A stretch of DNA of 55,765 nt from Ruminococcus sp. (GTDB taxonomy: Bacteria > Bacillota > Clostridia > Oscillospirales > Ruminococcaceae): positions 1 through 55,765 of the forward strand of contig NZ_JAILMR010000111.1 in NCBI RefSeq assembly GCF_024692365.1, given 5' to 3'. The position numbers and the translations under genes were made by a program. Shown here one piece after another: positions 34,618 through 42,436 of the stretch. The stretch's first letter is position 1, and each line of letters begins with the position of its first letter. Under the pieces are notes generated by a model. That model made no database searches, was not told the DNA's origin, and saw only the letters and a list, made by a program, of their open reading frames with translations.

Positions 34618-34902
34618 CCGCGAATTGAGCTTTGGCTCAAGCCTTTCGCGAAAGGCTTGCGGAAGAGCACACCATCAGCAAAGCTGATGGTTAGAGGCAG
34701 AGCCTCTCGGTCAAGGCACAAAAGCGACGTGAACACAATCATAGCAATAGCAGACTATCTTCCCGCAAAAAGAGCGCGGGCAATTCAGAACATTCAGAGC
34801 GTATGCAACCGTATGCATACGCTCTTTTTCTGTGCGCGAATATTGCCCGCGCCCGAAATCGGACAGCGATAGCGAATCCGATTTCTCGTCCCGAGGAACG
34901 AG
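34618..34902. repeat. Cluster of consecutive hairpins, possible mobile or structured RNA element
   Basis: Within about 285 nt of gene-free DNA at least seven inverted repeats lie almost end to end: TTGAGC/GCTCAA (34625-34640), the 20-nt palindrome at 34639-34658 (AAGCCTTTCG and its complement), CCATCAGC/GCTGATGG (34672-34690), AGAGGC/GCCTCT (34693-34707), GCGCGGGCAAT/ATTGCCCGCGC (34774-34784, 34842-34852) enclosing a terminator hairpin, GAAATCGGA/TCCGATTTC (34855-34885), and CTCGT/ACGAG (34885-34902). CCGC/GCGG (34618-34662) encloses the first two. Density and perfection exceed a normal terminator region. A dispersed element or a folded RNA are both possible. Confidence 0.7.
34796..34830 (+). 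terminator. Intrinsic terminator on the plus strand
   Basis: AGAGCGTATGC (34796-34806) and GCATACGCTCT (34815-34825), a perfect 11-bp stem, 8-nt loop, followed by TTTTTC. It would end transcripts from the kinase-fold gene or from an RNA encoded in the hairpin cluster. Confidence 0.85.
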
Positions 34903-34939
34903 GGGCGACCCGATACCGCAGTCCGTATAAAAGATAAAA

Positions 34940-34971
34940 AGCCCCTCGGCGCACAGCAGCGTCAAGGGGCT
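34940..34971 (-). terminator. Intrinsic terminator of the zinc-ribbon gene
   Basis: AGCCCCT (34940-34946) pairs with AGGGGCT (34965-34971); on the minus strand the stem is followed by TTTTTATC. It lies 14 nt below the zinc-ribbon gene stop. Confidence 0.85.
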
Positions 34972-34984
34972 GTAATTATTCAGA

Positions 34985-37033
34985 TCAGGAAGCCTTTTCC
35001 TCTTTTTCCTCAGCAGGCTTTTCGTCTGCCTTCTCAGTTTCCTTTTCCTTATCCTTTTCTTCGTCCTTCTTCTCCTCAGCCTTGGAGTCGTCAGCCTTTT
35101 CTTCCTTGCTGCTGTCGTCCTTCTCAGGCTTTGCAGTAGTAGTGGTTGTGGTTGTCTCCTCGGGCTTGGAATCGTCAGGCTTAGCTACTTCACCGGAATC
35201 GCCGCACTTGGTAAGTGTGTAACCTTCCTTGCTTGCGACCTCCTTGTTGAAGTCTGCCATAGAGCCATAGAAGTAGTATGAGAATCCGCTGTAGCTGGAC
35301 TCCTTGTAGAACTTGCCGTTGTCGCAGATAACATTGTCAGCATATACTACTGCGATAAAGGAAGCAGACTGCTTCTCTTTGCCGTCTGTCTTTACCTTAA
35401 CCTCGTAAACAGCGTATATTCTGTTTACTAAACGGTCAGTAACATTGCTGTAATTGTTCTTGTCAGTGAAGGAAACATAAACGTCTTTCAGTGTCAGGCT
35501 GGTAACCTTCTCGACCTTGCCGTCATACTCAACGTTATTTGCGTAAGAAGAGAACAGCCAATCCGAGCTTGTGCCCTGGAGATGTTCCTTGAGCTCGCTC
35601 TCTTCGTCTGCTACCATCTCCTTGAAGTCTGCACTTTCATAAGCTTCGCGTCCGTTATTTGCTGTAACGTATGCAGGCATTGTATCATCAACAGTGAATT
35701 CCTTTATAACATAACCGTCGGCATCAGCTTCACCCTTGATTTTATAACCCTCGTTCTTGAGACTGCCATAATCATTAGCCTTTACCTTGAACTTGTCGCC
35801 TACTTTAAGACCGTCGCCGTTCTCAATGGAGAATCTTATATTGTCAATAACAAGATCACCCATCTGGTCGTTATCAACACCTTCTACTTCAAGGAAAGGT
35901 ATAGCTCTGTCAAACTTGAATGCGATGTTCTCAAACACATCAAGTTCTTTCAGTTCGGTAAGACCCTTTACCTCGTATTCCTTGGTAAGAGCAGCCTCGC
36001 CGCCCTTGATGACATAGTACTTGCCGTTAGCCTCATATACAATATCATCGCCTGATTTCTCAGTTTTACTTGAATAAAGCTCGCAGGTGATCTTTACCTT
36101 ATCACCGTTCTTCAGACTGCTAGAACGATCGTAACTATAATATAGATCCAACTCATCTCTAGCTTCGTCTCCATAGGTGACATTCATTCTGCCATCGCCG
36201 TCAACACCTGTGAACTCGACCTTGATGTACTTCTCATCGAAAGGATCCAGTTCGGTGCCATCTTCAAGGTTCTTTACCTCGATCTCAAACTCGGTGTTTG
36301 TGAGCTTGATCTTAGCATCTTCCAGAGCCTTCTTATCATAATCAACAGTTACCTTTATCTTGTCACCGTTTTTCAGATCCTTTTCCTTATCGAACTTAAC
36401 TTTGAGAGTGTAATTTTTCTTGGAATTCTTCTGCAGAAGTGCCTTTCTCATGGAAACCATATCCTGAGGTTTTTTAGCTTTGGTCCATACCTTTTTCAGT
36501 TCCGCAGGATCATAAGACAGATAAGGAGATACCTTCTCGCCTTCTAGAATTTCTGCAAAATATTCTTCATCATCGGCATCAAGTGGATTGGTGAGACTCT
36601 TCATATCCTTGCTCAGCGCAAGTATCTTGTCATAACCGTCATAAATATCATAGGGATATGCATTAAGCTCACCTACTACGGTACCATGTCCGTTCAGACC
36701 CTCATATTTAAATCTGAACAGCTCCTTAGCATCGATCTTCTGATACTTTGTCAGGTTTGCAACGACAATTATCAGTACGATAACCGCTACAAGTGCAGCT
36801 AAGGGGATTATGGCGATCAAGGGATTCTTCTTCACCTTACCGATAATCTTCTGTACAGTCTGATTAGGCTGCTTCGGTGCAGCAGCTGCTGCCTGCTGAT
36901 AGTTGTTGTACGGCTGTGTCTGACCATACTGTGGCTGCTGTTGTGCGGCATCATCAGAAACTACTGCTCCGCAAGAACCGCAGAACTTCATTCCGTCTTC
37001 CATCTGTGCGCCGCATTTAGCACAAAATTTCAT
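34985..37033 (-). CDS. Zinc-ribbon single-pass membrane protein with repeated extracellular domain
   Basis: 682 residues, no named function. An N-terminal zinc ribbon has Cys4, Cys7, Cys18 and Cys21; a Gln/Ala/Tyr/Pro-rich linker leads to one membrane segment (71-93). The extracytoplasmic part carries about three related modules, each with a (L)KNGDK(I/V)K(V/I) core: DLKNGDKIKVTVDYD, SLKNGDKVKITCELY and GLKVGDKFKVKANDYG. A distinct C-terminal domain (about 480-615) follows. The last 65 residues are a Thr-run followed by a Lys/Glu/Asp low-complexity tail. Similar zinc-ribbon/TM proteins are common in gut Clostridia, roles unknown; an envelope-sensing or wall-associated role is only inferred. 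Own consensus promoter. Confidence 0.82.
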   Translation of the reverse strand: MKFCAKCGAQMEDGMKFCGSCGAVVSDDAAQQQPQYGQTQPYNNYQQAAAAAPKQPNQTVQKIIGKVKKNPLIAIIPLAALVAVIVLIIVVANLTKYQKIDAKELFRFKYEGLNGHGTVVGELNAYPYDIYDGYDKILALSKDMKSLTNPLDADDEEYFAEILEGEKVSPYLSYDPAELKKVWTKAKKPQDMVSMRKALLQKNSKKNYTLKVKFDKEKDLKNGDKIKVTVDYDKKALEDAKIKLTNTEFEIEVKNLEDGTELDPFDEKYIKVEFTGVDGDGRMNVTYGDEARDELDLYYSYDRSSSLKNGDKVKITCELYSSKTEKSGDDIVYEANGKYYVIKGGEAALTKEYEVKGLTELKELDVFENIAFKFDRAIPFLEVEGVDNDQMGDLVIDNIRFSIENGDGLKVGDKFKVKANDYGSLKNEGYKIKGEADADGYVIKEFTVDDTMPAYVTANNGREAYESADFKEMVADEESELKEHLQGTSSDWLFSSYANNVEYDGKVEKVTSLTLKDVYVSFTDKNNYSNVTDRLVNRIYAVYEVKVKTDGKEKQSASFIAVVYADNVICDNGKFYKESSYSGFSYYFYGSMADFNKEVASKEGYTLTKCGDSGEVAKPDDSKPEETTTTTTTAKPEKDDSSKEEKADDSKAEEKKDEEKDKEKETEKADEKPAEEKEEKAS

Positions 37034-37104
37034 AGCTTTATCCTCCTGCTCTTCATTATATACTTGTTACAAATGTAAATATTTGAACATAAATGTACAT
37101 GATA

Positions 37105-37133
37105 AGTATAAATCATTAATAAGGTTTTGTCAA
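37105..37133 (-). promoter_or_regulatory. Promoter of the zinc-ribbon gene
   Basis: Minus strand TTGACA (37133-37128), 17-nt spacer, TATACT (37110-37105), about 70 nt before the start. The rest of the gap up to 37280 is AT-rich and without a gene. Confidence 0.8.
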
Positions 37134-37280
37134 GACTGACTCCGACATTTTTCGACTTATCACAAATCCCCGCTCTTATTAATAGTATCTTTGAGTAAAT
37201 TATACTATTCGTAAAAATTTTCCATCTGCATTTGTGAGATTTGTCTTTACACTTTTGATACTACTTACACCCAAGAATAT

Positions 37281-37308
37281 GAGCGTGAACAAACCGATGT
37301 CCACGCTC
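37281..37308 (-). terminator. Hairpin after araD
   Basis: GAGCGTG (37281-37287) pairs with CACGCTC (37302-37308), about 17 nt below the araD stop. The minus-strand tail ATATTCTT is only weakly T-rich. Confidence 0.5.
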
Positions 37309-37324
37309 TGTCAATGATTATAAG

Positions 37325-38014
37325 TTAATTCTGTCCGTAGTATGCATTCTTGCCGTGCTTGCGCAGATAGTGCTTATCAAGCAGCTCCTGCTGTATCGGC
37401 GCAATACCGGGGTTCAGCATAACTGTATGGAAGTTCATGAACGCAGCTTCTTCAAGTACAACAGAATTATGTACCGCATCAAATGCGTCCTTGCCCCATG
37501 TGAAAGGTCCGTGGCTGTGTACAAGCACTGCGGGTATGCTCATAGGGTCAATGCCCTTGAAACGCTCGATGATAACTGTACCAGTTTCTTTTTCGTACTC
37601 CCCTGCTATTTCCTCGGGAGTCATCTTGCGTGTGCAGGGTATCTCGCCATAGAAATAGTCGCCCTGTGTTGTGCCATATGGAATAACACCCTTTCCTGCC
37701 TGTGCAAAGCTTGCTGCCCACTTGGAATGAGTGTGTACTATTCCGCCGACTTCTGCAAAAGCCTTGTAAAGCTCCAGATGTGTAGGGGTGTCGCTCGATG
37801 GCTTGTAATGTCCCTCAACTACATTGCCCTCAAGGTCAACAACTACCATGTCTTCCGCTTTCATTCCATCATATTCAACACCCGAGGGCTTTATTACTAC
37901 AAGACCGCTGGCACGGTCTATCTCGGAAACATTTCCCCAGGTGAATTTTACAAGTCCGTACTTGGGCAGAAGCAGATTAGCTTCAAGCACCTTCTGTTTG
38001 AGTTCTTCCAGCAT
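37325..38014 (-). CDS. araD: L-ribulose-5-phosphate 4-epimerase
   Basis: Class II aldolase-fold enzyme turning L-ribulose 5-phosphate into D-xylulose 5-phosphate, the last step of L-arabinose entry to the pentose phosphate pathway. 229 residues. [36 protein letters not shown], the zinc His pair in [10 protein letters not shown] and the third His in [12 protein letters not shown] are the family signatures; [13 protein letters not shown] and the C-terminal [15 protein letters not shown] match AraD well. It is the last gene of a minus-strand series starting with an FGGY kinase that is probably its pathway partner, but four unrelated genes lie between. Confidence 0.93.
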   Translation of the reverse strand: MLEELKQKVLEANLLLPKYGLVKFTWGNVSEIDRASGLVVIKPSGVEYDGMKAEDMVVVDLEGNVVEGHYKPSSDTPTHLELYKAFAEVGGIVHTHSKWAASFAQAGKGVIPYGTTQGDYFYGEIPCTRKMTPEEIAGEYEKETGTVIIERFKGIDPMSIPAVLVHSHGPFTWGKDAFDAVHNSVVLEEAAFMNFHTVMLNPGIAPIQQELLDKHYLRKHGKNAYYGQN

Positions 38015-38036
38015 TTTCTTTTCCTCCTGTTTATCG

Positions 38037-38384
38037 TTATATCTCGTTCGGCAAATGCCAGCTGTCGCCGTCCCATATCAGATCAACATCATCAAGGTTC
38101 GCCGACCACGCACAGCCTTCAAGACTGTTGGTAATATCTGTAAGGCATTCCAGCCAGTAAAGTATTATCTCATACACTTCATCATTGCCCGCAGGTACAG
38201 CAGTTGAACCGTCCAACACGGTATCAGCTTCACCAAAGGGCGCTTTGTACAGGCAGAAATCCTCATACTTTTCCTCGAATGGATATTCCCTGCAATATCT
38301 GTCAACAATGGCGATAACCGCCCTGTTTTCGGCATCGCTCAAAGGTTTATCTCTTTTCGCGGTATAGTATATCGAAACCGACAT
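38037..38384 (-). CDS. Conserved-looking small protein of unknown function
   Basis: I do not recognise this 115-residue protein. It begins [20 protein letters not shown], a form seen in small uncharacterised Firmicute proteins, and is acidic with no membrane segment or signal. The C-terminal half has several Trp and Asp ([18 protein letters not shown]). The coding call rests on a strong GGGAGG before the ATG, tight packing (22 nt to araD, 14 nt to the GNAT gene) and even codon use like its neighbours. Function cannot be deduced from its place in the sugar operon. Confidence 0.75.
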   Translation of the reverse strand: MSVSIYYTAKRDKPLSDAENRAVIAIVDRYCREYPFEEKYEDFCLYKAPFGEADTVLDGSTAVPAGNDEVYEIILYWLECLTDITNSLEGCAWSANLDDVDLIWDGDSWHLPNEI

Positions 38385-38398
38385 CTCTCCAACCTCCC

Positions 38399-38854
38399 TC
38401 AGCTTAAATTATAGAACATGAAATTACCGTTCTTCCTGAAACCGAAGTCAGTATAAAGCAATACGCCCATGTCCGATGCGGTTATATGCACCGCCCCACA
38501 GCCTGCTTTTCTTGCTTCATCGACCACAAGTGCAAGCAACTTTTTCGCGATTCCCTGCCTGCGGTATCCCGGGTCTGTGAACATACTTGAAAGCAGTCCC
38601 AGTTTACCCGACGGACAGCTGAAATACGGCGGTTTCTCAACTATGGACATTCCGCTCGTACCGATTATCTTGTCACCGTCCAGCGCCAGCCACGAAACGA
38701 AGGTTCCGTCAGCCATATGCCTTTTGTAATAGTCCGCAAGGTTCGGGCGCAGGTCGATATCCTCCTTTGCTCCCTCCTCGCGAAGCTGTGTTATGCGCAT
38801 GGTGATAAAAGTATTAAGGTCTTTTTCTTCAAGTTTTCTGTATGTTATCTCCAT
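38399..38854 (-). CDS. GNAT-family N-acetyltransferase
   Basis: Single-domain acetyl-CoA-dependent acetyltransferase, 151 residues. The N-terminus YRKLEEKDLNTFITMRITQL and the acetyl-CoA loop region MFTDPGYRRQGIAKKLLALV (the RRQGIA form of Q/RxxGxG/A) are clear, followed by CGAVHITASDMGVLLYTDFGF, a common end of this family. Substrate unknown. Neighbours on both sides are nucleotidyltransferase-like and unknown genes, so a small-molecule modification role (drug or metabolite) is possible but not shown. Confidence 0.9.
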   Translation of the reverse strand: MEITYRKLEEKDLNTFITMRITQLREEGAKEDIDLRPNLADYYKRHMADGTFVSWLALDGDKIIGTSGMSIVEKPPYFSCPSGKLGLLSSMFTDPGYRRQGIAKKLLALVVDEARKAGCGAVHITASDMGVLLYTDFGFRKNGNFMFYNLS

Positions 38855-38876
38855 ATCATTTTCCTCTCTTTCGGCT

Positions 38877-39656
38877 TTATTCGCAGATATATGCCCTTAT
38901 TTCGCTCAGCATATATCCCACATATTCTACTGCAAGTCTATCGTCATACTCCGCTTTTTCGGCAGATGAATATTCTTCCAGCGCAGTATTTATCATCACG
39001 CGGTATCTTTCGGGGATATTTTCCATCCCCCATTCACCGCCCTCTTTCTTCGAGAGTATCAGCCCCTCACGGCAATACGCCAGAACTCTTGTCAGGTTCA
39101 GAATGATGTACATCGCATTATCAAGAATATCTTCCTCGGCGTTTTCGATATCTGACCATATACTGTCAAGATAATGCGCCCTGTCCACTTCGCCGAAAAC
39201 TTCCTCAATAGGCTTGCCGTAAAGGGTCTTCCCGCGATTTGTGATTATCATAAAATGCGCCGCAAGGTCTTTGTCCTCGCCTTTCATGTTCTGTATGTAC
39301 CCCTCTGGGTCGGACTTATACCAGCCCAGTGTCCCCGAAGAAAAATGCAATTCAAAAGGCGTAGGATAGGCGAAAGGTCTGCACACGCCTGCTTTTACAA
39401 TACTCATTTCGATGCCCTTTGCAGGGGCTTTTTCGTTCAGAGTAACTACCATTTCCATGAATCGCCTTTTCCTGTCATCAGGCACTGTATCCCTGACAAC
39501 TACGATAAGGTCGATATCGCTCTTATCGGGATTGAAGCACCCCATAACAGCCGAACCGTGCAGATACACGCCCATAAGATTCTCGCCAAGTATATCACTG
39601 CACTCCCTGACAAATATATCCGTCAGGGCAGAATACCCGTTTATATCTTCGCTCAT
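38877..39656 (-). CDS. Aminoglycoside nucleotidyltransferase-like protein
   Basis: 259 residues with an N-terminal nucleotidyltransferase domain (GVYLHGSAVMGCFNPDKSDI then DLIVVV, about 29-53, holding the GS and DxD metal motifs) and a C-terminal helical domain like that of ANT(9)/AadA adenylyltransferases (MYIILNLTRVLAYCREGLIL, SKKEGGEWGMENIPERY). The residue pattern is intact, so adenylyl transfer to a small molecule is plausible. Whether the natural substrate is an aminoglycoside such as spectinomycin is unknown, and chromosomal ANT-like genes are often silent for resistance. Its start overlaps the MmcQ-like stop by one base. Confidence 0.85.
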   Translation of the reverse strand: MSEDINGYSALTDIFVRECSDILGENLMGVYLHGSAVMGCFNPDKSDIDLIVVVRDTVPDDRKRRFMEMVVTLNEKAPAKGIEMSIVKAGVCRPFAYPTPFELHFSSGTLGWYKSDPEGYIQNMKGEDKDLAAHFMIITNRGKTLYGKPIEEVFGEVDRAHYLDSIWSDIENAEEDILDNAMYIILNLTRVLAYCREGLILSKKEGGEWGMENIPERYRVMINTALEEYSSAEKAEYDDRLAVEYVGYMLSEIRAYICE

Positions 39657-40051
39657 TATTTTTTCCTTTTCGGCTTTTTGTCGGTCAGCTGAAAACTGCC
39701 GTCAATAAGCGAGCATATCTCCTCAAAGTCAGTTACTTTGTCGATGAGTATGCTCACCCACAGACGTTTGTTCATGTGATATGCCCGCATAAAATCCTCA
39801 CGCTGAACCAGTATGTCCACCAACAGCGGGTCACACTTGACGTTCATCACATCGACTGTCCCCTCGCCATCGATACCCAGAGTACTGCATTTGACTTTCA
39901 TGATTATGCCGAACCATTTCTTCGTATCGTTATGGCGGAAAACAGCGGTGTCGAAATCCCCTTCAAAGAGGTATTCGGGAGATACGCTGTATTCTTTTTT
40001 GATAAAGGAGATTATCTCTTCACGTCTGCTCATTTCGTCAGAGCCTGTCAT
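39656..40051 (-). CDS. MmcQ/YjbR-family protein
   Basis: Small cytoplasmic protein of 131 residues with the double-wing YjbR/MmcQ features: RREEIISFIKKEYSVSPEYLF, AVFRHNDTKKWFGIIMKV, VKCDPLLVDILVQREDFM and HMNKRLWVSILID. The family has a CyaY-like fold and an uncertain DNA-binding or unknown role. The ATG at 40051 overlaps the kinase stop (ATGA); an internal ATG at 40033 (MSRREEI) would give the commoner N-terminus and is an equally good start. It is the first of the unrelated genes placed between the kinase and araD. Confidence 0.87.
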   Translation of the reverse strand: MTGSDEMSRREEIISFIKKEYSVSPEYLFEGDFDTAVFRHNDTKKWFGIIMKVKCSTLGIDGEGTVDVMNVKCDPLLVDILVQREDFMRAYHMNKRLWVSILIDKVTDFEEICSLIDGSFQLTDKKPKRKK

Positions 40052-41628
40052 ATCTCGCCGAAAGCCTTAGCGCCTGCCAGACCTGCGGAGTAGTTTTCCA
40101 TATACTTCTTCCAACCCGCATTGCCCGCAGCATCGGGTGAAAGTGTGGACTTCTCCATGCCTGCGAAAGCACGCTTTTCAAGCCAATCTGCCAGAGTTTC
40201 GCCCTGCTTTTCAATACCAAAAGCAGCAAGCAGAGCCATGCCCCATGCACCGCCCTCGCCAGCTGTAGACATTACGCTTACGTCGCTGTTAAGCGCATCT
40301 GCCAACATCTGCTGAGCCACGCCCTTGACCTTGAAAAGTCCGCCGTGACCTGTGATGCTCTTGGGCTGAACGCCCTCTTTTTCAAAGAGTATGTCATTTC
40401 CCGCTTTCAGTGCAGCCATAGCACCGTAGAGTTCAGCACGGAAGAAATCAGCCAGAGTTGTTTCGCTGTCGGGCTGACGGAAGTATGCGGGCTTGCCGTT
40501 TGCAAGACCTACAACAGGTTCGCCCGAAATGGTATTATATGAAACCACACCGCCGCAGTCGGGCGCACCCTTGAGAGCGTTCTTATACAGCAGTTCATAA
40601 GCCGTCGAAACATCAACAGGATTGCCTGTCAGCTTTGAGAACTCTATGAACATATTCACCCACTTGTCCAGTTCACCACAGCAGTTGTTGCAGTGAACCA
40701 TTGCAACATCTGCGCCGTCGGGAGTAGTCACAACATCTATCTGAGGATAGTGACCTTTCATGGGCTTTTCAAGCACTATCATGGAGAATATCGAAGTACC
40801 TGCCGAAACGTTGCCTGTACCCTCACGAACTGCATTCGTTGCCGCCATTCCTGTGCCTGCATCGCCCTCGGGAGGACAGAAAGGTACGCCCGCTTTAAGG
40901 TTTCCAGACGGGTCAAGGAGTTTAGCGCCGGCTTCAGTGAGTTTAGCTTTGCTTCCCTGAACAGCTGTATGTACAGCAGGCAGGATATCAGCAATATCCC
41001 AGCCGAAAGCCTTCACCTTGTCAAGAGCGCGGAATTTAGCCAGCATATCCGCATCATAATTGCCGTCCCTTACAGGGAACATACCCGATGCATCGCCTAT
41101 ACCCAGTTCTCTTTCGCCTGTCAGCAGGAAATGTACATATCCCGCCAGAGTATTTATATGCGCGATATCCTTAACGTGAGTTTCGCCGTTCAGCACAGCC
41201 TGATACAAGTGCGCGATGCTCCATCTTTCGGGGATATTGAAGCCAAAAAGCTCGGTGAGTTCTGCGGCAGCTTCTCCTGTGATGGTGTTTCTCCATGTCC
41301 TGAAAGGCACCAGGAGTTCGTCATTCTTATCAAAGGCGAGATATCCGTGCATCATTGCTGAGATACCCATTCCGCTGAAAGTTGTCAGTTCAACCCCGAA
41401 TTTGTCTGCAACATCTTTTCTGAGATCAGCATAACAATCCTGCAAACCGTTGATGATGTCCTCTCTTGAATATGTCCACACGCCGTTTTCCAGTTTGTTC
41501 TCCCAGCTGTGTGAACCTCCTGCTACGGGAACAAGGTTTTCGTCCACCAGGCAGGCTTTTATACGTGTCGAGCCGAATTCAATGCCCAGATATGCCTTGC
41601 CCTGCTCAATGATGTCTTTAGTTGTCAT
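40048..41628 (-). CDS. FGGY-family sugar kinase, probably L-ribulokinase
   Basis: ATP-dependent pentulose kinase, 526 residues. The N-lobe has YLGIEFGSTRIKACLVDE (phosphate loop), then WSHS-like SHSWENKLENGVWTYS; the C-lobe has PPEGDAGTGMAATNAVREGTGNVSAGTSIF and GHGGLFKVKGVAQQMLADAL (cited as separate motifs). Length and sequence style match the FGGY subgroup found in arabinose operons of Bacteroides and Clostridia, and araD is in the same gene string, so L-ribulose is the likely substrate; D-xylulose is the alternative. AGGAG-type site before the ATG. It follows a small membrane protein by 38 nt, and starts the chain MmcQ, ANT-like, GNAT, unknown, araD. Confidence 0.88.
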   Translation of the reverse strand: MTTKDIIEQGKAYLGIEFGSTRIKACLVDENLVPVAGGSHSWENKLENGVWTYSREDIINGLQDCYADLRKDVADKFGVELTTFSGMGISAMMHGYLAFDKNDELLVPFRTWRNTITGEAAAELTELFGFNIPERWSIAHLYQAVLNGETHVKDIAHINTLAGYVHFLLTGERELGIGDASGMFPVRDGNYDADMLAKFRALDKVKAFGWDIADILPAVHTAVQGSKAKLTEAGAKLLDPSGNLKAGVPFCPPEGDAGTGMAATNAVREGTGNVSAGTSIFSMIVLEKPMKGHYPQIDVVTTPDGADVAMVHCNNCCGELDKWVNMFIEFSKLTGNPVDVSTAYELLYKNALKGAPDCGGVVSYNTISGEPVVGLANGKPAYFRQPDSETTLADFFRAELYGAMAALKAGNDILFEKEGVQPKSITGHGGLFKVKGVAQQMLADALNSDVSVMSTAGEGGAWGMALLAAFGIEKQGETLADWLEKRAFAGMEKSTLSPDAAGNAGWKKYMENYSAGLAGAKAFGEI

Positions 41629-41666
41629 GTCTATTCTCCTTTATGGTATGATTTTGTACGTTTAAA

Positions 41667-42269
41667 TTAATGTCCGGAGTTTTTCGGAAGTTCCACCTTT
41701 TCGCTGAATATGCTCTCATAGCCCGTAGCTACGGCTTTTCCCGATGCCAGATCCATGTATCTCTCTGCGTCCTTTGAATTCATTATCCGCAGATCACGGT
41801 CTGCACTGTGCTTATCAAATGGAAATCTCGGAAGACTTCTCAGCAGTTCAAGGTCTGCTAGCACGATCCCAAGCTTGAAATACGCAAACAGCAGATAGCA
41901 CAGCATCAGCATTATTTCTAGCGAAAATTCGTTGAAAAGAAATATGACGAAAGGCAGTGCTAAAACCGTCGGGATAAATATCAACCAGCGCCGTTTCAGA
42001 CTCGCAGTGCTTATCATCGCGCCGCTCAAAGCAAAGCCGATATAGTAAAATGCTCTGCCCACAGTAAAGCTCATAGCGTCCCTGCCAAAGCCCGAAGCCT
42101 CATATACTGCAAAACTCGTCCAGCCGATAAATCCATATATCACCAACGCAGGCAGAAGAGGTACAAAGGTCAGCCGTGCCAGCCGCTTTTGCTCCTTCAT
42201 CCTTTTGCGGTATATGCCTAACAATTCCTCATCGGGCATAGTCATCCAGCATTCATGAAGATCATCCAT
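41667..42269 (-). CDS. Membrane protein of unknown function
   Basis: 200-residue protein with four or so membrane segments (FVPLLPALVIYGFIGWTSFA, AFYYIGFALSGAMISTASL, WLIFIPTVLALPFVIFLF, LEIMLMLCYLLFAYFKLGIV), a short acidic N-terminus and a cytoplasmic C-terminus of about 50 residues with FPFDKHSADRDLRIM. I do not recognise a family. A GGAGGT precedes the ATG and a consensus promoter lies 34 nt above. It is the first gene of the transcript that continues to the FGGY kinase, so an accessory regulatory or transport role in that operon is conceivable, not shown. Confidence 0.78.
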   Translation of the reverse strand: MDDLHECWMTMPDEELLGIYRKRMKEQKRLARLTFVPLLPALVIYGFIGWTSFAVYEASGFGRDAMSFTVGRAFYYIGFALSGAMISTASLKRRWLIFIPTVLALPFVIFLFNEFSLEIMLMLCYLLFAYFKLGIVLADLELLRSLPRFPFDKHSADRDLRIMNSKDAERYMDLASGKAVATGYESIFSEKVELPKNSGH

Positions 42270-42302
42270 AGCATACGCACCTCCAAATTGTACTTACAAC
42301 TC

Positions 42303-42331
42303 ATTATACCACATCAAATTGTTGATTACAA
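42303..42331 (-). promoter_or_regulatory. Promoter of the FGGY kinase operon
   Basis: Minus strand TTGTAA (42331-42326), 17-nt spacer, TATAAT (42308-42303), 34 nt before the membrane-protein start. Confidence 0.75.
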
Positions 42332-42393
42332 GTCGTATGATTGTTGATTATTTTTCATAAATTGTGGTATTTCTTACTGTCGCATACAAAAAC

Positions 42394-42419
42394 AGCGGAC
42401 AGTCACACGACCGTCCGCT
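42394..42419 (-). terminator. Intrinsic terminator of the solute-binding lipoprotein gene
   Basis: AGCGGAC (42394-42400) and GTCCGCT (42413-42419), inner bases also partly paired, followed on the minus strand by GTTTTTG. Confidence 0.85.
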
Positions 42420-42436
42420 TTATCATCATTATATTA

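Noticed and set aside
38877..39656. Acquired aminoglycoside resistance gene
   Set aside because: Composition matches its neighbours and no mobile element flanks it; a chromosomal ANT-like enzyme with unknown substrate is the safer call.
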